A DNA stretch of 64,000 nt, from the NCBI GenBank assembly GCA_014529385.2, contig CM043958.1:79091169-79155168 (forward strand), written 5' to 3'. Source of the stretch: Adiantum capillus-veneris. Taxonomy: Eukaryota > Streptophyta > Polypodiopsida > Polypodiales > Pteridaceae. Position numbers and translations under genes: made by a program. Numbering within the stretch: position 1 is the first letter of the stretch; each line of letters begins with the position of its first letter. The notes under the pieces are model-generated. The model was not told the DNA's origin. It ran no database searches and saw only the letters and a program-made list of their open reading frames with translations. Below, piece after piece: positions 56,359 through 64,000 of this stretch.

Positions 56359-56838
56359 TGTAGATGGCTGGATAATCACCATGTGGGAACGTGTTCTTAG
56401 AAGATGGGCAGCGAATTACTTAGTAATTACTAGATTAATTACTACAATAAACCCGAAGTGTATAAATTGGGCCCATTACATCATTATCGGGTTGGCAATT
56501 GTTATCACTTGTATTAGCGCTTTGGGCTATAATTGTAATTTAGCATCAGTGGCAGTGTTGTCGGCTATACTTTCTCTCTGTAATCATATTCGCTGTAATC
56601 TTGATTTGTAATCTCAATCATGGTATACATTTCAGTGATACGTACTTCTCGACTAGTCTTCTGAATTTGAATATGAATCTGAACCTTATTCTAGTGTATA
56701 AATCTGATTCTTATTTCAGTATCCACATTTCAGTCTAGTCTCTGATTTCTGTGTAGTCTGCTGTCTCAAATCTTCCCACACTAGCTGAAATCCTTCAACA
56801 CTGGAATTAGTTGTCTCAAGAGATCAGCTCCAATTCTA
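56359..56838 (+). repeat. gypsy 3' LTR (480 bp)
   Basis: Begins TGTAGATGGCTGG and ends CCAATTCTA; the 5' LTR ends ATTCCA, so the terminal CA is mutated to TA here. It lacks the 34-bp duplication at the start of the 5' LTR. Followed by GGGAT, the TSD. Confidence 0.9.
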
Positions 56839-56843
56839 GGGAT

Positions 56844-58220
56844 GATGAGAATAAGCATTCAAAACACTTAGGCAAGCAAATTTTTCTTGGCTTGATGAAA
56901 GATGTTCTAAGTCAGTTTTATTACAAGAAGAGGACATTGCCTCCTAATTTTCCCCTTTGTCGACTCATGGTGCATGAGACTGTTAGGTTTGCTAGATGAT
57001 GTAGAATGGCTCATTTCCTCATTCAATCTGCTGGGTATGGGGTATTTTCTTCTGTTGTTTGGGGATTCTAGAGGAGTTATCAACCCCGTGACCATAGTGG
57101 ATTTGGAGTAATGGGGACCAGTTTGGCGGGATGGATTGATATCTCAACTTGTGTGGAAGGTGACACCTACACTACATGTTTTTAGATTAATGTTTTTATT
57201 TTAGGATGAGTTCATTTCATTTATGTCCAAAGAAAGAGCAAAGCTTGGTGCACTTGGACTAAATGATGTTGAGAAGAAAAAGGGACTAGACAAGGCCACA
57301 AAGGTAGAAGAGGAACGGTTGAAAGATAGGGGATACAAGTACCTATCAATCAACAATCCTCTTAACGGTGACAAGTTCTTCAAGTTGCTATTTATCATTA
57401 AAATGGTATGAACCTAGCATGCTTAAAACCACTAGAGATAAGCTCTATTGTTTGACAAGCTCAAAAATTACTCCTGAGAGGTAATGAAGCTATTAGTTTC
57501 TCATTTGATAATAATGTTCGTGCTATTTCATTTTCCTATATGATGTTTGAGCTATTTCATTTTTCATTTTATTGCAGAGGCACCTAGAGTAGGACTTGTG
57601 CTCTTACGTACATGGACCATCATGTGTAATAAGAAGGCATATTGGCATACACTCACTAGAGAGGTGGTGAGATAACAAACTTAGTTTCATAATTTGATTT
57701 CTCAACTAAAAAATTATAGCTAGAAAATTCATTCTTTGAGTTATTTATTTATGCAGGTACTTGATCTTACCATGTGTCTTTGGTATTGTGTTGGCCATCC
57801 TCTACCACACTATGATAGAGAGGCAGGGGAAAATTTTTTGAGAGATTGTCTCCAGCAAATTGTAGCTACATGATAGATTATGTATTCCTCCCCATTGAGA
57901 TTGATTGTGTTATTCCTAGAGGCACGGCATAGAGGTCTTCTTTATTCTTTCTGTAAGACTAGTCCAAAGTATGAAACTAGTGAATGTTATAGTATAAATG
58001 TGTTTGCATTAGGTTTTAGATTTAATTTTCATATGATCAGGTGGCTGTTGGTAACATTTATTCAGCCTCATGACTATAATTTGGACTTGTCTGCGGGGTG
58101 TGGTGGTTTGGTCCGAGATTTTGTGGAAGCTATGAGGCATTGCATGTGTCTAAAGCTAGATGATGTGCTCTATGAAAGATGTTTGTCTGACATTGCATGT
58201 GGACCTGTGAAATGTTGATT
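56844..58220 (+). pseudogene. Unrecognised multi-exon gene, 3' part
   Basis: Continues from 45424: DENKHSKHLGKQIFLGLMKD, then VLSQFYYKKRTLPPNFPLCR (56844-56960). Exon-like blocks follow: about 57208-57410 (FISFMSKERAKLGALGLNDV, KKKGLDKATKVEEERLKDRG), about 57600-57870 (KKAYWHTLTREV, WYCVGHPLPHYDREA) and 57880-58218 open to a stop (FNFHMIRWLLVTFIQPHDYN, GLVRDFVEAMRHCMCLKLDD). Possible GT/AG introns separate them. Stops suggest decay. Nothing lets me name the family; a transposon-associated gene is as likely as a host gene. Confidence 0.4.
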
Positions 58221-59500
58221 TTGCAAATGCACACTTGGTTGAGGAAATTATATTCTAACTGTACACATCTTGATGTTTTGATTTATGTTTTTATGTACAT
58301 GGCAACCATATGACATTGACATGGCATTTTGGTATGCTCCATACATTTCATTTGGATGTTTCATTTGTGTTTGTTTTGTACATAATGGCGATATTCTAAT
58401 GAATTTCATTGGAGCTTTTGTATGTAGCTAGATTATGTTGACACTATTCAGAATGTGTTGAATTGTGTGAGATAACACAATCTTCAAAGTGATGGAAATA
58501 AGAGTTTACGTGAAGGAAATCCCATGTGGGAGCCCAAGAGAGTGTGTACTGTTTTTATACGAAGAGATCTCCATACAAAGGAGACTCTAGCAAATTTTTT
58601 AAGACTCACATTTTATGTACAAGCTTAAAAATACATACAAATGGTGCTTTTTATAAAGTTGCATTTTGCATAAGCATAGACATGCTTCCATATTTCTTAA
58701 AAGTGTTCGGTAGTTGAAGGATTGTACTATGAGATTTTGAGTCTTTTCACGACACAATGATACTTAAAGATATCATTAGTGTAAAATCATGGTTCACAAG
58801 ATTTTAAAACAAAAAACCAATTGTAAAACCTCAAAACTGAAAGCTCGCAAAAATAAAAACCCCAGGGGGGGGGGGGGGGGGGGGGGGGTAAAGGGGTGCT
58901 AATGAGGAAAGCTTTTCCATGCATGGGAACCCCCCCATATATTTTTGCCCTTTTATCAAAATATTTCCCATTATATAAGTTACTTTTGATTTTTTTCTTC
59001 CTTTTTCACAAACGTTTTAGCCTTTATTAAATAAATAATACTTATGCTAATCAATCACGATGTAGCATAATAAGTAAGCTTTCTTTGTTGATCTCTCTTT
59101 TGACCTTAAAAATATTAAATATATATATTCTAGTATTTTTTAATATATTTTTTTCATGTATGTATATTCTTCCACTCTACCAAATATTTTATTCACTAGT
59201 TTTCATTTTCAAACCTCAACCCCACTTTCAAATTTCAATAATACCTCCATCTATATGATGCCAATCTTTTCAACACTCTAGGTCATGTTTTCATACACAT
59301 GAAGGAGCTTACACTTGAAGGCAAGAGAGAAGTCCACTCAAAGGGGACCACCAAAAGACTTTTGCAGCCACAAATAATACATTATTTGGCTGATTTTTAA
59401 GTAAAGAAGAACCCCGAATCTGAAAGAGCGTTCAACATGAAAGATGTAGCTACTGATCTCAACCTTTAGCTCAAAGTTTTTTAGAATTTTTGGAGTTATG
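58221..59500. other. Non-coding region downstream of the unrecognised gene
   Basis: Mostly AT-rich. The segment near 58555-58600 (ACAAAGGAGACTCT.GCAAA) resembles 45248-45275 upstream of the gypsy insertion, so both sides of the split gene share a repeat. A run of G bases lies at 58865-58888. No gene is seen. Confidence 0.4.
58865..58888 (+). repeat. Homopolymer G run (24 bases)
   Basis: Twenty-four consecutive G's. Such long G homopolymers are rare in plant DNA and are a common place for sequencing-length error; the count should be read as approximate. Confidence 0.9.
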
Positions 59501-60830
59501 AACACGGAGATATGATTTTTGTAATGGACCCCAGTTTTCTCGTGTAATGGTGACACAGGCCATCCCCACTTTTCTTCCTTCTAGAATGGCTATGGTTCTA
59601 CAAGTCTTCAAGCATGATTACAAGAGACAAGGCTCTTTTAATGAGGTCTTGGCTAGTCTAGAGTAATTCTATCACCATTTTTGGAGGATCCATCCTCATC
59701 AACAAATATCCACCTTCGACAACCTCTCTTATAATTTTCTTACCTCTCTCTTCTCTCCCTAATAAGCTTATGTCTATCCGAAGCTAGACTATTGTAAATA
59801 TTTCCTATCCTCTACATCCTACCCACATTCTCTCTTTTTCTCTCTCTATTGACTCTGGTATTTTAAATAATGAGGAGACAAGATGGGAGCCACAGTCACA
59901 TGCACCCCATTTTCCTAGTCACCAAAGTGGGACACTCACCTCAAATAGAAATATTGCTAAATCCTTCCCTCCTTCCCTATATAAGGAGGCCATGAGAGCT
60001 CACCTGCAGGAGAGAACACACACACACACACACACCTATCCATACACACTCTTGTGCTACATGCTTGTAGCATGAACCTTAATCACATAATCACAACACC
60101 ATCATCATCACCATCACCATGCACAAAAGATGAGCACCACACCTCCACACCACTTGTAATTAAGGGTTGAAGGCACAATTTGAAGAAGAAGAAGGGTGGA
60201 CACACTCATGATATTCCTCGCCATCAACTCCCATCTCTCCATTATGCCTCCTACGATCTTGTTCCCTTCTCATTTTCCTGCCATACGCTACCTATTGTAT
60301 TCATCTTTTGCAAGCAATTAACACACTCCATCTTGGTGCCATACTTTGTGTCGCTTTGGATACATCTCATTGTGAGTATGGTATATGCTTGTTCCTTGCC
60401 ATTTTTTTTTCTGCTTATGTTAAGTTGTGCGGATTTTCCACCACACACATACACACACTCTCTCCCTCTCATATTCCTATCATCTTGCTACTTCCATCTT
60501 AAGGTGTGCGGATTTGCCACCTTTTGTATGAGAAGTAAGAATACTTGCATGTATCCCTGACCTCGTTATCTTCCTTACTACATGCACGCGTAGAGAGCCC
60601 ATTCTCACTCACTCACCACTCCTCTCACCTTATTCTCCGACCACCCCATTCCACATTTGGGCGTGGATCTTGAAATTGTTTTCCATGCATGCTTCATTGT
60701 GTATACGTATGCGTCCTAGCCGCATATCTTGCTAGGTGGTGCCCCTATTGAGTATTCCCCATGATGAGGTCATTGTGCATAGTCTTGGTGTAGAGGCCAC
60801 CGAGTCTAACTTTTCACTTCCGCCTCTCAT
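59500..60830 (+). repeat. Probable 5' LTR of the terminal gypsy element
   Basis: The right limit is set by the CA at 60829-60830 followed by a primer-binding-site-like sequence. A good TATA box (CTATATAAGG, about 59980) lies about 850 bp before it. The left limit is a guess because the 3' LTR is outside the window. Short CA runs occur near 60018 and 60445. Small open frames here (for example 60180-60560) are hydrophobic chance frames. Confidence 0.45.
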
Positions 60831-60832
60831 TT

Positions 60833-60850
60833 GGTGCCCCCACTGAGGAG
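60833..60850 (+). other. Primer-binding site of the terminal gypsy element
   Basis: TGGTGCCCCCACTGAGGA follows the LTR end by two bases. The TGG start and the spacing fit a tRNA primer site, and its wording resembles that of Tat-like plant gypsy elements, but I cannot name the tRNA. Confidence 0.55.
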
Positions 60851-61657
60851 GGCTCTTGATGCCCTTCAGTTTACAAGACTGAAAACCCTAAACTATTGTG
60901 AATGGATGAATGAGTATGAAGGATTTTCTAACTGGACGACAGAAGAAGAAGAGCTCCAAGCACAACTAGACGAACTCCGCATCTCCATCGAAGCTTGAGT
61001 GCCAGGCGTAACGGTAATCGATTTGAAGTGGGAGAGTCAACCAACGTGCCAAACCCAGTGGATATACATAGGCCAAGTGCCAAGAAGAAGGAGGAGAAGG
61101 TGGAAACCATGTCCGCAACTTACAACCAACCAACAACAACAAAATGGAAGGAGCTCTGCACAATAGAGAATCAACACTATTCTACTTTGAGAATTGGGTA
61201 ACTCAAGTCACCGAGGTAATTATCATAGTCAGTTTTCAAGTCGCACTTGATGCTGCAGCACAGATAACAGAAGCATTGGCTCACACTCTCACTAGAGAAA
61301 CTAGGGATCTACTGAGTTTGTTTCAGGAAAGAACACCACCCTCTCCTACAAGCTTGGACAGTGACTAAGCACCTCTAAGCTTCACATGAATCAGTACAAC
61401 CTACCTCAAGACAGATCACACATACCAACACGTGTACGCTCAATCAAGGTAATATTGGACTTGAAGATTCACTACCAGCACGTCATTGACACCATGCCGG
61501 GTGGGGAGCGGTTTTTTGAGGTTCTGGAATCAGATCAGCCATTTGTTTTACCTTTGGTACAAGGCAATGTACCGTTTGAAGTTTTAATCTATGTCCTAGT
61601 ATAATAGGGTATACACGCCTCCTTGTAAAGAAGAAAAAAAATTTTGCAAGTTAAGAA
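60851..61657 (+). other. Leader and broken N-terminal reading frames of the terminal gypsy element
   Basis: From an ATG at 60907 a short frame reads MNEYEGFSNWTTEEEELQAQ, LDELRISIEA before a stop. Other short plus-strand pieces follow to 61600. This may be a decayed upstream ORF or N-terminal extension of gag. Nothing else is seen. Confidence 0.4.
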
Positions 61658-63001
61658 GTGTGTCTTTCTAGCTCTCTCTCAGTAATCATGGCAAGTGTAG
61701 CATTTCCAACCTTTACTGGTAAGGTGGGCAAGGATGCTGCAGACTTTCTAGACAACTTGGAAATAGTATGTGTCATCTCTGCGAGAGATGATGATGCTTC
61801 GCGCTTGCGCATTTTCCCACTTCTAATGAAGGTGGAGGAAAGATCATGGTACAATGCCTTGGCACAAGAAACCAAGGAACGGTGGGACTTATTAAGGGCA
61901 GCCTTTGTCAAGAGTTTTGGAGAGGGCACAACATCAGAGAAGCTATGGAAATTGTTGACAGAGTTGAAGCAGGGCAGTATGCTGGAATACGCATCATATG
62001 AGTCAAAGTTTGTAGATTTATGGGGGCGATGGGTTGCATCGCTAAGAGAGGATGAGGGGGCACCTGATTTCCTAAAGAAGGATCGGTTTGTGGTTGGGTT
62101 ATGGCCAACTCTTAAAGACAAGGTGAAGGGAAGGTTTCCTGCTACATATGAGCTAGCAGTTGAAGTGGCCCGCCGTAAAGACAAGAAGTTGCGCCTACAA
62201 GCCAGGAATATCGATGGAGAGGAAGCCGTTAGGACCCCACCACCTCTAGCACCACCTACAACAGTCGCCCAGAGGATTCAACCACAAGAACCAATTGAAG
62301 ATCAGCAAGACCTGCTCAACCAACTTGAGAATCTCTCAGTCCATTTGATACAACAAGGGCATGCACACAATCGCAACCAAGAGCAAGGGAGAGGACAACG
62401 AAGGCAAAACCAAGAATACCACTACTACAATTGTGGGGAGGATGGTCATGGCATGTACTACTGTCCACAACCAAGGAGGCAGAATTTCAACAGAGGATCC
62501 AGACAAAACCAGGTTTCACCACCAAGAGCAAGACCACCACTGAGGGCACCACGACAAGCACCACCCGTGCAAATCTTACAACCACCAATTCAACCACAAC
62601 CACCACCACCACCACCACAGCTTCTCATTCCACCCTTACCCCCACCACCAGTTGGCAATCAAACAGTAAGCGTCATCAGTCTTGAAGGTAAGGGAAAGGA
62701 GAAAGTGGAGGAGGATAAGACCAAGGTTAATGGAGTAGATGCCATTGGGGTAAAACGCGCTAGGCATGGTGAATCTTCTCAAAAGGAAGAAAAGATGAAG
62801 AATAAAGGGGAATCTAGCAAAAAGCCGTCCAAGTCACGACGTAAAATTGACATTGTAGATTTCTCTTTGGGTGAATGTTCTAAACCATATGATTTGGTTC
62901 AAGATGTTTCTGTGCAGGGCCCAAAAATCACCTGGCCCCAGTTACTCCACCTAGCACCTAGGGTGAGGATACAATGGACAAAGATGGTTAACACGAGGTG
63001 A
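61658..63001 (+). CDS. gypsy gag polyprotein
   Basis: A 447-codon frame; the likely true start is the Met at residue 11 (MASVAFPTFTGKVGKDAADF). The gag capsid domain covers about residues 15-180, with SWYNALAQETKERWDLLRAA, FGEGTTSEKLWKLLTELKQG and DRFVVGLWPTLKDKVKGRF. A zinc knuckle at about 255-268 reads YYNCGEDGHGMYYC, where the first Cys of CCHC is Tyr. A Pro/Gln-rich linker and a Lys/Glu/Ser-rich tail follow. It ends at a TGA (62999-63001), but the same frame goes on without further stops into protease and RT, so this is either one mutation or a readthrough point. Gag makes the particle that packages element RNA. Confidence 0.9.
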   Translation: MCLSSSLSVIMASVAFPTFTGKVGKDAADFLDNLEIVCVISARDDDASRLRIFPLLMKVEERSWYNALAQETKERWDLLRAAFVKSFGEGTTSEKLWKLLTELKQGSMLEYASYESKFVDLWGRWVASLREDEGAPDFLKKDRFVVGLWPTLKDKVKGRFPATYELAVEVARRKDKKLRLQARNIDGEEAVRTPPPLAPPTTVAQRIQPQEPIEDQQDLLNQLENLSVHLIQQGHAHNRNQEQGRGQRRQNQEYHYYNCGEDGHGMYYCPQPRRQNFNRGSRQNQVSPPRARPPLRAPRQAPPVQILQPPIQPQPPPPPPQLLIPPLPPPPVGNQTVSVISLEGKGKEKVEEDKTKVNGVDAIGVKRARHGESSQKEEKMKNKGESSKKPSKSRRKIDIVDFSLGECSKPYDLVQDVSVQGPKITWPQLLHLAPRVRIQWTKMVNTR

Positions 63002-64000
63002 CCAAAGCCAAAGATAGCTGGGGCTATCTCCGGGAAGAATCTAGACGACATACTACCAGTGATGGATGCTTACATCAAAGGGCAACACATCTCCAATATC
63101 TACATCGATGGTGGCGCACAAATATGCGTCATGAGTGAAAAAATGATGCACCGTTTGGGTTTAGAGGTGAGTCGGCCGGCACCATGCCGAGCCAAAATGG
63201 AAAATAATTTAAAAGTTCAATGTGTTGGTGTCATAAATGCAGTTACGATAAAGGCATTCAACACCGAGGTAGATGTGGACATCTTTGTCATGCCACACAA
63301 AGGGGAGGGCTATCCTATCATTCTAGGGAGGCCTTGGCTTATGGCTATGAGAGCTAAGCAGGACTGGGACACCGGCATAATCCAGATGAAGGATGCAAAA
63401 GGAAGGCCAATACTTTACGACATGAAGATAGGTCAACAACGCGACATGGATCTAGAAACCTCCGAGGATGAGTTTTCTAGTGGTGACTCTTCAACCACTT
63501 CAGAGGAGGAGTCAACAGTGAGTGAAGAAAGTGACAGTAGCATTGAGGTGATGGGGATCATTCTCAAGGACCCTAAGAAGATGGAGCAACCTGATGCCTC
63601 ATCATCAAGACAAGGGGAGACACCAAGTATACAACCTCTGGTAGAAGCAAGTAAGCTACATCAAATGCTCTCTAGTGAGTTGTGTGGGAAGGAGCGTGAA
63701 GATTATATTTTGATGCTAAGTAATTTTAACACATTGTTCATTGATGAATATGATAAAATCACTGGCATCACAGTAGTTCAACATCACATTAAGCTCAAGG
63801 AGGGAAGTAAACCTGTAGTGCAGAAGCTCAGGCGGCTAAGAGTAATTCAACAAGACGCCCTACTCAAAGAGGTGAGGAAATTGCTAGAAGACGGTTTTAT
63901 CTATCCTGTTGAAGACTCAGAGTGGGTTTCTCCAGTGGTAGTCACACCAAAGAAGAATGGTAAGTGGAGGGTTTGTGTTGATTACAAGCCTCTTAATGCA
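63002..64000 (+). CDS. gypsy protease and start of reverse transcriptase (runs off the window)
   Basis: 333 codons open to the window edge, in frame with gag. Protease: YIDGGAQICVMSEKMMHRLG (from about 63101), with DGG in place of D-S/T-G, and PIILGRPWLMAMRAKQDWD. An acidic Ser-rich linker (SSGDSSTTSEEESTVSEESD) follows. RT start: GSKPVVQKLRRLRVIQQDAL, DGFIYPVEDSEWVSPVVVTP, then KKNGKWRVCVDYKPLNA at the very end. The catalytic RT boxes lie outside. Tat-like or related plant gypsy lineage is likely. Confidence 0.88.

Larger units (their letters stand above)
45425..56838 (+). mobile_element. 11.4-kb Ty3/gypsy element, TSD GGGAT
   Basis: LTRs at 45425-45932 and 56359-56838, flanked by GGGAT (45420-45424 and 56839-56843). 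Internal order: gag, protease, RT, RNase H, integrase, then about 4 kb of extra coding sequence. A 1,317-bp TTAA-flanked element interrupts integrase. Scattered stops and one frameshift show it is inactive, but LTRs are still closely similar. Removing the element and one TSD joins the surrounding gene's frame across 45424/56844. Confidence 0.93.

Noticed and set aside
57880-58218. Ulp1-type protease or hAT transposase for the 3' exon of the split gene
   Set aside because: I looked for the His-Asp-Cys pattern and for hAT dimerisation words and found neither.
60180-60560. 126-codon plus-strand frame with hydrophobic segments, considered as a small membrane protein
   Set aside because: It lies in the probable LTR of the terminal gypsy element, is T-rich (which makes Phe/Leu/Ser frames) and overlaps an antisense frame.

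Overview
The window looks like a repeat-dense stretch of a large land-plant nuclear genome, most likely a seed plant. It has plant-type LTR retrotransposons (Ty1/copia and Ty3/gypsy), a LINE, an En/Spm-type CACTA transposon with TNP2, DUF4218 and DUF4216 domains, and fragments of plant-specific genes (PPR, AP2/ERF, C2 NT-type). Exons have GT/AG introns, microsatellites are long, and nothing looks bacterial. I saw no intact host gene; nearly every coding stretch belongs to a mobile element or to a gene fragment carried by one. The species cannot be read from the sequence.

Layout. 0.4-3.1 kb: decayed LINE (endonuclease, then reverse transcriptase). 4.5-8.8 kb: decayed Ty3/gypsy gag-protease, split by a 1,308-bp element flanked by TTAA. 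9,256-35,548: one 26.3-kb CACTA element with CACTACTA termini, subterminal repeats rich in GCGACG-like words, and a perfect ATA target-site duplication. Nested in it are a truncated copia element (10,357-13,892, TSD CCATG, open 852-codon integrase-RT-RNase H frame) and a minus-strand gag-only copia remnant. Its own genes are a plus-strand TNP2-type transposase (17.7-21.5 kb), a SET-domain reading region just upstream (16.4-17.5 kb), and a minus-strand multi-exon gene whose two halves lie at 27.7-28.7 and 15.4-16.3 kb. The right third carries degenerate copies of plant genes: several PPR pieces in both orientations (30.0-32.0 kb), an AP2/ERF factor (32.3-33.0 kb, minus) and a C2 NT-type protein (33.5-34.3 kb, plus).

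35.6-38.4 kb is non-coding with microsatellites. 38.5-44.4 kb holds a rearranged Ty3/gypsy element: an inverted LTR fragment (itself carrying a 246-bp hAT-like MITE) faces a 1.2-kb LTR, and the gag-protease block is inverted relative to gag N-terminus and pol. 44.6-58.2 kb is an unrecognised multi-exon plus-strand gene split at 45.4 kb by an 11.4-kb Ty3/gypsy element (45,425-56,838, TSD GGGAT). That element has an unusual ~4-kb coding region between integrase and 3' LTR, and its integrase frame is split by a second copy (1,317 bp) of the TTAA-flanked element. 59.5-64.0 kb is the 5' part of another Ty3/gypsy element, open from gag through protease into RT except for one TGA.

Most notable: (1) two copies of a TTAA-target, terminal-inverted-repeat family with subterminal hairpins, each inserted so that removing the element plus one TTAA restores the host element's reading frame exactly; (2) a CACTA element combining TNP2, a SET-domain region and fragments of at least three unrelated plant genes; (3) a gypsy element with a large unexplained ORF region after pol.
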